A DNA stretch of 64,000 nt. Origin: Parapusillimonas sp013416435. Lineage in GTDB: Bacteria; Pseudomonadota; Gammaproteobacteria; Burkholderiales; Burkholderiaceae_B. Made by a program: the position numbers and the translations under genes. The DNA lies in the NCBI RefSeq assembly GCF_052180245.1, contig NZ_CP197474.1, forward strand, positions 3,410,001 through 3,474,000, written 5' to 3'. Under the pieces are notes generated by a model. It was given only the letters and a program-made list of their open reading frames with translations. It searched no databases and was not told the origin of the DNA. This document shows, in pieces, positions 23,282 through 31,308 of the stretch; position 1 is the first letter of the stretch, and each line of letters opens with the position of its first letter.

Positions 23282-24140
23282 GGGACCTCCCGGTTTCAAT
23301 AGAACGTGGAGGACGGCCGGACACGCGGGCGAATCTGTCTTGCCACTGCGGGAACAGTTCGCCGGCGAGCGTGCGCATGGTGTCGAGCGCAGCGGGCGCA
23401 ACTCTGCCTGGTGGCTGTCGATACTCGACGCGATGCACCGGCATGCCGCGGGTTGCAGCGCGCGGATAGGCTTCGATGGCCGGCACGTCGGTGCCCAGCA
23501 CGCGGATGCCCGTGTGATCCTGAAATAGGTCGTGCAGCGCCTGCTGGATCATGCGTGCGTTGGCGGACACGGGGTGGACACGATTGATGAGTAGGTGCAG
23601 CGGTGGCGGTTCGATGCCAAGGTGCCGATACGGCGCGATGTCCTCCAGCAACTGCATGGTGCCGCGCCGCAGTTCGCGGGCCGCAAGGATTTCCGGGGTC
23701 ACGGGTGACAGCGCCAGGCCGGAGGCGAGCACCGCCATCTCCAACAGCACCGAGCGCGCGCCTTGGGTGTCGATTAGCACCAGGTCATAGAGCGGCGCCA
23801 GCGCCGGCAGCAGGTGGCGCAACCGCAGGCGCCCGTCTGGCGCGTGCAGCAGCAAGGTGTTCAGTTCACCCCGGTGGTCGTTCGAGAGCACCAGGTCCAG
23901 GCCCGCGATGATGGTGCGGGACACGAGCTGGTCGAGACCGCGCTCGTTGAACGCCAGCAGCTCATAGATGCCGCCGGGCGCGCGGTGAGCCAGATCGTAG
24001 TAGGAGGACAAGGTGGGCTGCACGTCGAGATCGAGCAGCAGCACGCGCAGCCCCGCGTCCGCGGCGAGCCCGCCGAGGTTGGCGGCCGTGGTCGTCTTGC
24101 CGACGCCACCTTTCGTTGAAATGATGGATACGACCTGCAT
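23265..24140 (-). CDS. parA: ParA family partition ATPase
   Basis: A 291-residue ParA/MinD ATPase. The deviant Walker A KGGVGKTT is at about residues 10-17, Walker A' LLLDLDVQPTLSS at 34-46, and Walker B DLVLIDTQGA near 118-127. It has no N-terminal DNA-binding extension, as is usual for ICE ParA. It overlaps the next gene and so is coupled to parB. It probably helps keep the excised, replicating ICE in daughter cells. The start at 24140 begins directly at the first strand of the ATPase fold. Confidence 0.92.
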   Translation of the reverse strand: MQVVSIISTKGGVGKTTTAANLGGLAADAGLRVLLLDLDVQPTLSSYYDLAHRAPGGIYELLAFNERGLDQLVSRTIIAGLDLVLSNDHRGELNTLLLHAPDGRLRLRHLLPALAPLYDLVLIDTQGARSVLLEMAVLASGLALSPVTPEILAARELRRGTMQLLEDIAPYRHLGIEPPPLHLLINRVHPVSANARMIQQALHDLFQDHTGIRVLGTDVPAIEAYPRAATRGMPVHRVEYRQPPGRVAPAALDTMRTLAGELFPQWQDRFARVSGRPPRSIETGRSRGERT

Positions 24141-24182
24141 GGCGCTCTCCGTTTGGCGATGGGAAGTCCGAGGGGGAGCGAG

Positions 24183-24395
24183 TCAGGTGCGGTTGTTAAG
24201 GCGTTCGGCGATCCACTGATCGATCTCGACCGAATCCCAGCCCACCGCGCGCACGCCAAGGCGCAACGCCTGTGGAAACTGGCGCTTCTTCATCAGGTTG
24301 TAGATGTGGGCGCGTTTGAAGCCGGACTTCGCTTCAACTTCATCGAGCCGCAGGATGCGGCGCTCGTGCGGTGGCAGTACAGGTACTTGCGACAT
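24183..24395 (-). CDS. alpA: AlpA family excision regulator
   Basis: A 70-residue MerR-like winged-helix protein: RILRLDEVEAKSGFKRAHIYNLMKKRQFPQALRLG is the AlpA signature. ATG 24395 (AGGAG upstream) is preferred over the GTG at 24404. AlpA proteins act as excisionases or integrase activators; in this ICE class the gene heads the par operon. A 118-base AT-richer gap separates it from the terminal gene and probably holds the operon promoter. Confidence 0.9.
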   Translation of the reverse strand: MSQVPVLPPHERRILRLDEVEAKSGFKRAHIYNLMKKRQFPQALRLGVRAVGWDSVEIDQWIAERLNNRT

Positions 24396-24513
24396 GGCGG
24401 TCACTCCTGAACGCTCAGTGGCGTTTGTTGGCGTGACCTCTATTCAATAGACATGGCTGCAAAAAGACATTGCAAATGCAATCTCCGAGACTGCACATAC
24501 AAGATGGAAGAAT

Positions 24514-25260
24514 TCACGCGGCTGCGCTACGCACATTCTTCCTGGCGTTGGCGAACTTGCCGTTCAAGGTTCGCTCCGTGATGCCCATGGTGCCGCCATA
24601 GTGGGCGAGCAATGCGGTGACGATTGCCTCCTGCGTCTTGAAGCTGGAGTACGGCACACCCGATGGGGATTGACCCAGCATCAGCGTCAGCATGCCACCG
24701 ATGATGTTCAGGTACGTGGTCTCCGCTCGATCACTGATCGCGCACTGCTTGGATGCCAACAGCACCGCGGACTGCTTGAGCAAGGCTTCGTGTTGCGCTT
24801 GAAGTTTGCGCATCTCACGCCGGCTATGGTCCAGCGCGGCCTGCAGAGCCTGCCGTTCCAGCAGGATTGCCTGTCCTGTTTCCAGGGTGATGGAGGGATG
24901 CGCCATGCGCTCGCTGCGGCTGAACAGGAATCCGGGTCGATGCTCAGGATAGTGAGTGCGCATCCAGCGTTTCAGATCGACGTGGCGGATGGTCAGATCG
25001 GGTGAACTCACCAACTCTGGGTCATTGAGCGTGATCCCGTTCTTGCCAAAGGGCAGTTCCGAGTTGAGGATGCCGTCGTAGATGCGTTCCGAGTACAGCC
25101 GACACTCGTTCCATCGCGGGCAGTCCAATGTCTGCGGCAGGCACCGCGGTGATGCGATCGAGGCGAGGATCGACGCCTTGTACCGCAACAACCCAGCCCA
25201 CCGTATGGCAGCTTCGATGGGACGATAGAACACCTTTGATAATGGTGGCTCCTTGTGCAT
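24514..25260 (-). CDS. ICE right-end protein of unknown function
   Basis: A 248-residue soluble protein (start MHKEPPLSKVFYRPIEAAIRW) that recurs as the first gene at the right end of ICEs of this class. A central helical stretch (QAILLERQALQAALDHSRREMRKLQAQHEALLKQ) looks like a coiled coil, and the C-terminus ends with a helix-turn-helix-like TQEAIVTALLAHYGGTMGITERTL. The ATG at 25260 has AAGGAG upstream. It may be a DNA-binding regulator of the par operon or of ICE activation; this is inference from position and shape only. Confidence 0.7.
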   Translation of the reverse strand: MHKEPPLSKVFYRPIEAAIRWAGLLRYKASILASIASPRCLPQTLDCPRWNECRLYSERIYDGILNSELPFGKNGITLNDPELVSSPDLTIRHVDLKRWMRTHYPEHRPGFLFSRSERMAHPSITLETGQAILLERQALQAALDHSRREMRKLQAQHEALLKQSAVLLASKQCAISDRAETTYLNIIGGMLTLMLGQSPSGVPYSSFKTQEAIVTALLAHYGGTMGITERTLNGKFANARKNVRSAAA

Positions 25261-25991
25261 GTTTTCGTCTCCTTTCGGAAGCGCTACATCACCGGCTCCT
25301 TTCTCGCCCTGCCAAGGGCTGTTGTGTCGTTATGCCTGTGGCGGATGCCAGGGACGAATGCCCCGGAACGTGGGCGGACGAGATCATGGCATCCGCCACA
25401 GGTGGCCCTCTCTTGCTCAATGTGCAAGAATCGACCAGTTGCCGGCCCGTCGAGTAACAAGGAAGAAGCACGCTCGACAATGGCGCTCACGGTGCCAGCG
25501 TCATGGGGTGCGTCAGGCGTATCAAGACCGATTCGCTATGGTCTGATATCCCTACGGTTTCACAAGTCGCGCTGGGGCGCAGTCGTTGCTCAACGTCCAG
25601 AGGGACGCAGAGAAAACCGCGCGTGTGATGCTTGTTCTGGCATCCTGATATATCGACATAGCATCCAGCGATCCTGGGCTGTGGCCAGTTTGAGGCTGTT
25701 GCGCGCCGCTCCCACACGGTCGCCAGCTGACCAGGTGATGTGAACATGCGCCCCATCTTTCCTTGCTCGCCGCTTGGCCTTCATCACGAACAGCCTTGGG
25801 CTGTGGTGCGCACGGCATCAAACCAAGCGCGGTCTCAACGTTCGATGCTGATGCCATTCCTGACGCAAGGAGACCTGAGTGTCGAGCGGCGTTGCAGGGG
25901 CGGGCCTCTGGTAGCCGTGTATTCTGCGTCGGTTGTCAGGGGATGAAATGGCAGTCCTTGGACGCTGATGGAAGTTGTTGGATGAGTTTTG
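25261..25991. other. ICE right-end non-coding DNA with a 16-bp inverted repeat
   Basis: About 730 bases with no convincing gene on either strand. It contains a perfect inverted repeat CCTGTGGCGGATGCCA / TGGCATCCGCCACAGG (25335-25350 and 25387-25402, 36 bases apart). Long non-coding ends are usual for ICEclc-type elements. Confidence 0.55.
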
Positions 25992-26020
25992 TTGCCGAGG
26001 GCGAAGAACAAGGCTATAAT
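25992..26020 (+). promoter_or_regulatory. Strong outward-facing sigma-70 promoter at the ICE right end
   Basis: TTGCCG and a perfect TATAAT are 17 bases apart, pointing toward the attachment site 69 bases downstream. In ICEclc a promoter in this place (Pcirc) drives the integrase gene once the ends are joined in the excised circle. The correspondence is inferred from position and strength. Confidence 0.7.
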
Positions 26021-26088
26021 TCAGGCCTTCGCTGCTCACGGCGGCGAAGAATGTGATTGGGAAACAAGGATTTAGCGCCCTAGTGCCT

Positions 26089-26106
26089 GTCTCGTTTCCC
26101 GCTCCA
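26089..26106 (+). repeat. ICE attachment site (attR-type), 3' end of tRNA-Gly
   Basis: GTCTCGTTTCCCGCTCCA is the last 18 bases of a tRNA-Gly(GCC) gene, including CCA, and is the attachment core I know from ICEclc. The bases just upstream do not continue a tRNA, so this is the duplicated copy at the element end distal to the integrase. DNA after 26106 is chromosome. Confidence 0.9.
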
Positions 26107-26112
26107 GATTCT

Positions 26113-26144
26113 AAAAAGGCCCAAGCTTCGGTTTGGGCCTTTTT
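26113..26144 (+). terminator. Original tRNA-Gly transcript terminator
   Basis: AAAGGCCCAA and TTTGGGCCTTT pair around GCTTCGG with a T-run after. It starts 7 bases beyond the attachment site, as expected for the terminator of the tRNA-Gly gene that was the integration target; it would also stop transcription from the outward ICE promoter. Confidence 0.8.
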
Positions 26145-26267
26145 GCTCATGGGGCATTCATCAACGTCCGTGGATACAACTACGTAGCGCATCGCGAAGC
26201 CTACGAATATCCACCCGATGGCCGGAGCAGTAATCTTTCCCTTGTTCTCAACTGGAAAGAAAACAAC

Positions 26268-26756
26268 ATGATCCGCACACTCTCTATAGCCACCCTCTTG
26301 TTCGCACCCATCGTGGCATCGGCCGCCACGCAGTTGCCCAGCGCCCCCTATCTGCCGCTGGAACTGGCCACCAAGGCCGCGCAAACCGCCCTGAAGACCT
26401 GCACCGAACAAGGCTACAACGTCAGCGTCGCCATCGTGGCGCGCGACGGCGCAACCAAAGTACTGCTCAAAGCTGACAATTCCGGCCCCCACACGACAAG
26501 CAGCGCGCAAGGCAAAGCCTTCACTTCGGCGGCCATGGGGCGCGATACCGCCGGGCTGGCCGATTTCATCGCCGGCAAGCCCGCCAATGACGGCCTGCGC
26601 GACATGGACTCGCGCATGGTCATCCAGGGCGGCGGCCTGCCCATCAAGTTCGACAAAGCACTGGTGGCGGGCATAGGCGTGGGCGGCGCGCCTTCGGGCG
26701 ACATCGACGCCGGTTGCGCGGCAGCCGGCCTCAAAGCCATCGGCGCGGTCAACTAA
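26268..26756 (+). CDS. Exported GlcG/HbpS-family heme-binding-like protein
   Basis: A 162-residue protein of the GlcG/HbpS (DUF336) family. A signal peptide covers residues 1-19 (MIRTLSIATLLFAPIVASA). The family signature follows: GYNVSVAIVARDGATKVLLKADNSGPHT, KAFTSAAMGR, and GGGLPIKFDKALVAGIGVGGAPSGDID. Some family members bind heme or cobalamin; for this one ligand and role are unknown. It is the first chromosomal gene after the ICE, and its promoter probably lies between the tRNA terminator and the gene. Confidence 0.85.
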   Translation: MIRTLSIATLLFAPIVASAATQLPSAPYLPLELATKAAQTALKTCTEQGYNVSVAIVARDGATKVLLKADNSGPHTTSSAQGKAFTSAAMGRDTAGLADFIAGKPANDGLRDMDSRMVIQGGGLPIKFDKALVAGIGVGGAPSGDIDAGCAAAGLKAIGAVN

Positions 26757-27430
26757 ACTGCCGGTTTTCCAGGGTGGCCGCGCTTGTCTGCGCGGCAGCC
26801 ATGCTTGCAAGCACACACGCCCTTTCAGGAGCAGCCGTGAATCAATATCCATTGCATGCCGCGGCGGAAAACAATGATGCTCAAGCCGTCAAGCGGCTCC
26901 TTTCGGAAGGAGCCAGGATCGAAGCGCAGGACGCATCGGGATCAACCGCCCTACTGGTCGCAACCCGGGCGAACGCTGCGGATGCCGCCCGGACACTGAT
27001 CAATGCCGGCGCGGATGTCAACGCGAAAGACCGTATCAACGACAGCGCCTATCTCTATGCCGGCGCGCGGGGCCATCTGGATATTCTGAAAATGACCCTG
27101 TCGCACAATGCCGACCTGCAAAGCACCAACCGCTACGGAGGCACCGCGCTGATTCCGGCGGCCGAGCGCGGCCATGTCGAAACGGTGAAAACCCTCATTG
27201 ACGCGGGTGTAGCGGTTGACCACGTCAACAATCTGGGCTGGACTGCGTTGCTCGAAGCCATCATTCTAGGCAACGGCGGCCAGCGGCACCAGCAGATCGT
27301 CGACTTGCTGCTCAAGGCGGGCGCCAATCCCGATCTCGCCGACCGGGAAGGCGTCACACCACTGCAGCATGCGCGTTCACGCGGCTATCGCGAGATCGAA
27401 AGCGCATTGCTGGCTGCCGGCAAACGCTGA
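26714..27430 (+). CDS. Exported ankyrin-repeat protein
   Basis: An ankyrin-repeat protein with about five repeats from residue 45 on (PLHAAAENNDAQAVKRLL, GSTALLVATRANAADAARTLINAGADVN, and so on). Before the repeats is an apolar signal-like segment (RVAALVCAAAMLASTHALSGA). The start is unsettled: the ATG at 26714 gives a charged n-region but overlaps the GlcG-like gene by 43 bases, while the GTG at 26774 and ATG at 26801 give shorter, uncharged leaders. No Shine-Dalgarno decides it. Periplasmic ankyrin proteins often act in protein binding or protection from peroxide; not assignable here. Confidence 0.75.
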   Translation: MRGSRPQSHRRGQLNCRFSRVAALVCAAAMLASTHALSGAAVNQYPLHAAAENNDAQAVKRLLSEGARIEAQDASGSTALLVATRANAADAARTLINAGADVNAKDRINDSAYLYAGARGHLDILKMTLSHNADLQSTNRYGGTALIPAAERGHVETVKTLIDAGVAVDHVNNLGWTALLEAIILGNGGQRHQQIVDLLLKAGANPDLADREGVTPLQHARSRGYREIESALLAAGKR

Positions 27431-27450
27431 AACCTTGAAAAGGATAAGGC

Positions 27451-27618
27451 ATGGAACAGGACACGGAGTTGACGGCCATCAGGGCCGCAAGCAAGCAGCT
27501 GGGCGCAACTTTGCCGTCACGCCAGACCGGACGTATTCCAGAAGTGCAGCACGTTCTTGCGGATAGTCAGCCAGGTCTGGCGCTTCCAGCCCAAGGTAGG
27601 CATCTCTTGCGGCAATGA
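27451..27618 (+). pseudogene. Possible truncated gene start running into the aadA-like gene
   Basis: AAAAGGATAAGGC lies just ahead of an ATG at 27451, 20 bases after the ankyrin stop. The first 20 or so codons (MEQDTELTAIRAASKQLGA) read like a real N-terminus, but the frame then runs antisense into the end of the AadA-like gene and stops after 55 codons. It may be a gene cut by the arrival of the AadA-like gene. Low certainty. Confidence 0.3.
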
Positions 27619-28285
27619 CGATTTTCTTATGCTCGATAGGCAAGCGCTGAAGGGCCCAGTCTGCCGCGGCGTCCTTGGATGCGATTTCTCCTGTCATGGC
27701 TGTGTACCAAATACGCGCCAGCGCAAGAACGACGTTTCTTTCGTCCCCCTTCCAGTCCGCCTCCGTCCTCCAGAGGGACAGCGTTTCCAGCAGCGACTGC
27801 CGAACGTCAGCAGCAGGAACTTCGTCGAAAAGCTCATGGGCTTTCGGACCGTACAAAGCAATGCTATTGCGCCGCAACTTTGTCAACAGAATCGCCAGGT
27901 CGTGGTCCGCCGTTATCGGCTCGAAAATCCCTGCGTTGATGTCGTCACGCAACCATTCGCCGAACTGCATTTGCCTTGTTGCCGGATATCGCCACGGCAC
28001 CACGTCTTCCAACGCGATCACAGTCACTTCGAGCGCCCGGCGCGTTGCATCGGTGCCAGGCCAAGCCGACACCGATAGCAGGCCGGACATCAATGCTGCC
28101 CTGGTCGACGCATCGATAGGCGCATCCACGGTGATCAACAGGTCGATATCGCTAAACGGCTTCAGGCCGCCATCGACCGCAGACCCAAACAAGTGGATGG
28201 CCAGAATTGCTTCACCGAGATGGTTCTCTAAAACCGAAAGCGTATCGGACACCTGGGCTGCGACCGGCTCCGGACACAACTGCAT
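27479..28285 (-). CDS. AadA-like aminoglycoside (3'')(9) nucleotidyltransferase
   Basis: A 268-residue ANT(3'')-type protein, close to the usual 260. The nucleotidyltransferase motif HLFGSAVDGG...SDIDLLI has Gly34, Ser35, Asp46 and Asp48. ALEVTVIALEDVVPWRYPA and MQFGEWLRDDINAG match conserved AadA blocks, with the Glu of LEVTV as likely catalytic base. The predicted reaction is adenylylation of streptomycin and spectinomycin; activity is untested. It starts 2 bases after the DUF3313 stop, so it lies in an operon and not in an integron cassette; no attC-like repeat or integrase is visible. The last eight residues look unlike the family. Confidence 0.82.
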   Translation of the reverse strand: MQLCPEPVAAQVSDTLSVLENHLGEAILAIHLFGSAVDGGLKPFSDIDLLITVDAPIDASTRAALMSGLLSVSAWPGTDATRRALEVTVIALEDVVPWRYPATRQMQFGEWLRDDINAGIFEPITADHDLAILLTKLRRNSIALYGPKAHELFDEVPAADVRQSLLETLSLWRTEADWKGDERNVVLALARIWYTAMTGEIASKDAAADWALQRLPIEHKKIVIAARDAYLGLEAPDLADYPQERAALLEYVRSGVTAKLRPAACLRP

Positions 28286-28287
28286 GC

Positions 28288-28977
28288 CTACTTCTCTTTG
28301 ATGTGCTTCTGAGCGGCGTTGGCTGCAGCGGTGCTCCACTCGCCGATCAAAGGCTGCAGGCTGGTCAATTGCACACCGCCCCGCCCTTGCGCTGCGTCGA
28401 CCACGCGCTCTCCAGTTCCTCCGCGCACGGCGGCGTACAACAATTCGCCCGACACACTGTCTGTGACCTGCGATTCGATCGCTATGGTGGCATCGCGCGG
28501 CAAGCCGCCTTGCGCCACGGCCTTGGCCCCTGTCAGAGCCAGGGCGACAGGTACGAATTGATAGGCCTTCAATGTCCGTGTTTCAACCCCAACTGCAGTG
28601 ATGGCGACGCGCACATGAGCCACGCCTGGACCGGCGCGATCGACCAGCCTGACCTTTGCTCCCAGCTTCTCGCGCAAAGCCTTGTCCATCTCTTTACGGA
28701 TCTGCGTCAATGCCTCCATGGAAATGTCGGCGGTAGGCTGGGGAGCAGGGTAATAAACGACGGGATCAAGCTTTATCGCGTTATAGTGCGCCGGCGTAAA
28801 TTTTGGGTTCACATAGGCCAATCGGTTTCCGCCGGCTACGGCCGAGCTTTTCTGCAAGCGCGAGTAATCCGGCAAGAAACCAGACTCCTTCGGAGCAGAT
28901 GTTGTGGCGCAACCCGCCACAAGAATTGCGGTAGAGAGGAAAAGGGATATATGTCGCAGTCGATTTGTGTTGCCCAT
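28288..28977 (-). CDS. DUF3313 family lipoprotein
   Basis: A 229-residue lipoprotein. The signal peptide ends in the lipobox LVAGC, with Cys at residue 23, so it should be lipidated and sent to the outer membrane. The rest fits DUF3313: DYSRLQK near the start, VVYYPAPQPT, then a domain with GAKVRLVDRAGPGVAHVRVAIT and repeated Val/Ala strands. The function is unknown. The AadA-like gene follows with 2 bases between them. Confidence 0.8.
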   Translation of the reverse strand: MGNTNRLRHISLFLSTAILVAGCATTSAPKESGFLPDYSRLQKSSAVAGGNRLAYVNPKFTPAHYNAIKLDPVVYYPAPQPTADISMEALTQIRKEMDKALREKLGAKVRLVDRAGPGVAHVRVAITAVGVETRTLKAYQFVPVALALTGAKAVAQGGLPRDATIAIESQVTDSVSGELLYAAVRGGTGERVVDAAQGRGGVQLTSLQPLIGEWSTAAANAAQKHIKEK

Positions 28978-29079
28978 GGCTTGCTCCTATCATTTTTGTA
29001 TGACTTGCTTTGAAATTCGTGGCCGCAGCACTTGAAGAGCCTACCACTAAAGTGATCGCCATGCTGATATCGCAAGACC

Positions 29080-29112
29080 GCCGGCCTTAACACACTATGC
29101 GTTAAGGCCGGC
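29080..29112. terminator. 12-bp inverted repeat after the Bug receptor gene
   Basis: GCCGGCCTTAAC and GTTAAGGCCGGC pair perfectly around nine bases, 31 bases past the stop at 29144. There is no clear T-run, so termination is likely but not certain. Confidence 0.5.
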
Positions 29113-29143
29113 GTCGGCAGAGAAGCTGGGGACTTACTAAAAC

Positions 29144-30109
29144 CTATCCGGCCGTGGCACCGGACTCTTCCACGATTTTCTTCCAACGCACACGCTCCGC
29201 CCTCATGAATTCGGTGAATTCCTTGATGGTGCCGCCCACGAGTTGAGTACCTTGAGGCGCAAATTGCTTTTGGACGGCTTCGCTAACCACCGCATCGTTA
29301 ACAGCCGTATTGAGCTTTTCCACAATCCGCGGGTCAACGCCGCGAGGGACGACAAGCGCCTGCCAGCCACCCATCACGAAGTTGTCGGTTCCAACCGCCT
29401 CCTTCATTGTCGGCACATCCGGATAACCCGGCACACGCTCGGTGGTGGTCATGGCAAGGGCACGGATGCGACCTGCTTCGAGCATGGCGCGCGCTTCGCT
29501 TAAAGCTGAAATCATGAATTGCGCATTGCCATTGGCCAAGTCGACCATGGCGGGCGAGGCGCCCCGGTAAGGCACATGGGTAGCTTTGATATCAAATTCG
29601 GCAATGAAAGCAGCCGCGGGCAGGTGCGTCATGGTACCGGCGCCGGTCGAAGCGAAGTTCAGGTTATCTTGGGTCTTTGCCCAGTCGACAAACTCAGCAA
29701 GCGTTTTCGCCGGGACATCTTTATTGACCACAAAAACGAGAGGATTGCTTGCTGTGACAGCCACCGGCGAGAAGTCGGTTACAGCATCGTAGTTAGCTGC
29801 CGGATTGACCAGCGGCCCGAGGATAATGCCCGAAGTGGCATAGAGCACAGTATAGCCATCGGGCTTGGTCCGGATCACTTCTGCGGCAGCGACGTTGCCC
29901 CCGGCTCCCGCCTTGTTCTCGACGACCACGGGCTGGCCCAGACTTTTCGACATAGACTCTGCGAATACGCGCGCTGCGATATCGGAGGAACCGCCCGGAG
30001 GGAAACCCACGATCATGCGCACCGGGCCATTGGGATAGGTCTCGGCGGCGGCGACGGAAGGCAAGCACATCGACGCGGCGATCATTGCCATGGAAAGAAT
30101 CTTGAACAT
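29144..30109 (-). CDS. Bug-family periplasmic solute receptor (TctC-like)
   Basis: A 321-residue tripartite tricarboxylate transporter receptor of the Bug family. A signal peptide (residues 1-22, ending VAAAETYP) is followed by the diagnostic PVRMIVGFPPGGSSDIAARVFAESMSKSLGQPVVVENKAGAGG. TctA/TctB partners are absent here, as is usual for the many orphan Bug proteins of Alcaligenaceae. It is cotranscribed with the CoA-ester lyase upstream, so its ligand may be a dicarboxylate or hydroxy acid fed into that enzyme. The LacI-type regulator next door is the likely controller. Confidence 0.88.
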   Translation of the reverse strand: MFKILSMAMIAASMCLPSVAAAETYPNGPVRMIVGFPPGGSSDIAARVFAESMSKSLGQPVVVENKAGAGGNVAAAEVIRTKPDGYTVLYATSGIILGPLVNPAANYDAVTDFSPVAVTASNPLVFVVNKDVPAKTLAEFVDWAKTQDNLNFASTGAGTMTHLPAAAFIAEFDIKATHVPYRGASPAMVDLANGNAQFMISALSEARAMLEAGRIRALAMTTTERVPGYPDVPTMKEAVGTDNFVMGGWQALVVPRGVDPRIVEKLNTAVNDAVVSEAVQKQFAPQGTQLVGGTIKEFTEFMRAERVRWKKIVEESGATAG

Positions 30110-30167
30110 CGTTTATGTCCCTTTTTTAAGTTGTAAATGAAACGGTATGTGCGATGGCAGGCATGGC

Positions 30168-31040
30168 CTACGATCCGTACTGCGACTGTTTGAAGTCCTG
30201 GACACGCTTGAGCAGTAGCTCCGCCCCCTTGACAAAAGGTTCGTCGACGATCCGTCCGTCGATTTCAAAAAGGCCAACGCCCCGTTGAAACTGAGCGGCC
30301 GCGGCATCGACGATGCGCTGCGCCTTCCGGACTTCTTCTTCGGTAGGAGCAAAGACACGATTCACAATAGCGACCTGGGCTGCGTTGAAGCAGCTTTTAC
30401 CTGCAAAATTCAAGCGGCGCGCAGCCATGCATTCCTGGGCGAAAAATTCTTCGTCGGTAAGGCCGGCGAAGACACCGTCGTATGCGGCGATTCCGGCCTC
30501 CGCAGTTGCGAGCCGAACGGTTGCTTGCACGTGCCCGATGAAGTCCGGATTATTGCGTGCGAGACCATAGGGCTCTAACAGGTCCGCATAGCCAATTTGC
30601 AAACCAATCGCCCTAGTCGATGCGCTGGCTACCGCATAGGCATTACGCAAGCCTTTTGGCGTTTCAATATTCAGGAGCAGGCGCGCAGGGCTTTGCACGC
30701 CTATATCCTTCTCGATGCCTGCCAGCAATCCGTCAAGCTCGCGCACCTCTTCAGCCGATTCGAGCATGGGCACGTTGATCAGCACATCGCCGGCGCTTAG
30801 CGCGATCCGCAGATCGGCATCGATCATGCCGGAGGCAAGACCATTGACGCGCACGATGATCCGGCTTCTTCTGAAGGAGTCCATATCCGCAAGCAGCGTC
30901 TGGACCGAAAGCCGTGCCGCAATCTTATTGGCCGGTGTAACCGTATCTTCTAGATCCAGGCAGATCCAGTGTGCGCCCGAGGCCATCATTTGCTCCAAGA
31001 GCTCGGGTTTGTCTCCGGGCATGAATATTTTGCTGAACAT
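30168..31040 (-). CDS. HpcH/HpaI/CitE-family CoA-ester lyase
   Basis: A 290-residue TIM-barrel aldolase of the citrate lyase beta-subunit-like family. The signatures are WICLDLEDTV near residues 32-41 (metal-binding Asp/Glu), RVNGLASGMIDADL, LLNIETPKGLRNA (catalytic Glu) and IGYADLLEPYG. Such enzymes cleave malyl-CoA, citramalyl-CoA or related esters; the exact substrate is not decidable. It is the first gene of a two-gene operon with a Bug receptor, divergent from a LacI-family regulator. The ATG at 31040 is followed by the family-typical FSKIFMPGDKPE start. Confidence 0.85.
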   Translation of the reverse strand: MFSKIFMPGDKPELLEQMMASGAHWICLDLEDTVTPANKIAARLSVQTLLADMDSFRRSRIIVRVNGLASGMIDADLRIALSAGDVLINVPMLESAEEVRELDGLLAGIEKDIGVQSPARLLLNIETPKGLRNAYAVASASTRAIGLQIGYADLLEPYGLARNNPDFIGHVQATVRLATAEAGIAAYDGVFAGLTDEEFFAQECMAARRLNFAGKSCFNAAQVAIVNRVFAPTEEEVRKAQRIVDAAAAQFQRGVGLFEIDGRIVDEPFVKGAELLLKRVQDFKQSQYGS

Positions 31041-31080
31041 TCCGATGTTCTCTCCTGCTAGAAAGCTTTCTCAAGCATTA

Positions 31081-31097
31081 ATTGTTAACGTTGCAAT
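31081..31097. promoter_or_regulatory. Candidate LacI-family operator 1
   Basis: ATTGTTAACGTTGCAAT has a central AACGTT and ATTG/CAAT ends, the odd-even palindrome with central CG typical of LacI-family sites. It lies 41 bases upstream of the CoA-ester lyase start. Confidence 0.5.
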
Positions 31098-31156
31098 TTA
31101 AATATTGTTTATTTACATGCAACTATAGCTATGTAAATTTAATACTATCATTATTT

Positions 31157-31172
31157 CTGTAAACGTGTACAG
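31157..31172. promoter_or_regulatory. Candidate LacI-family operator 2
   Basis: CTGTAAACGTGTACAG is a near-perfect palindrome centred on CG in the same AT-rich divergent region; two sites suggest looping or autoregulation. Confidence 0.5.
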
Positions 31173-31308
31173 TTTAAATTGAAATACGACACAAGCATTC
31201 GTGCTTCAATGTGTCGGCATCAGCGGCCTCATCGCATGGCAGCGCCCAGCAAATACGCGGAACGAGCGGTCCAGTCGGCGCTAATGAAGATATGAATGGA
31301 GTAACGTG

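Larger units (their letters stand above)
1..26106. mobile_element. ICEclc/PAGI-2-class integrative and conjugative element, right part
   Basis: The gene set in order (AlpA, ParA, ParB, DUF2857, STY4528, PFL_4669, DUF3158, SSB, TopB, DUF3577, DUF3085) is the conserved maintenance block of this ICE class. The right boundary is fixed by an 18-base copy of the tRNA-Gly 3' end at 26089-26106; no remainder of that tRNA precedes it, as expected for an ICE end away from the integrase. The left boundary, conjugation genes and integrase are outside the window. A metal-resistance cargo sits at about 8531-14338. Confidence 0.9.

Noticed and set aside
1..26106. CRISPR array or restriction-modification system in the ICE
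   Set aside because: No regularly spaced repeats were seen, and the NPPY protein at the left edge has no restriction partner in the window.
27479..28285. Integron gene cassette carrying aadA
   Set aside because: No attC-like inverted repeat after the gene and no integrase; the gene is 2 bases from the lipoprotein gene in an operon.
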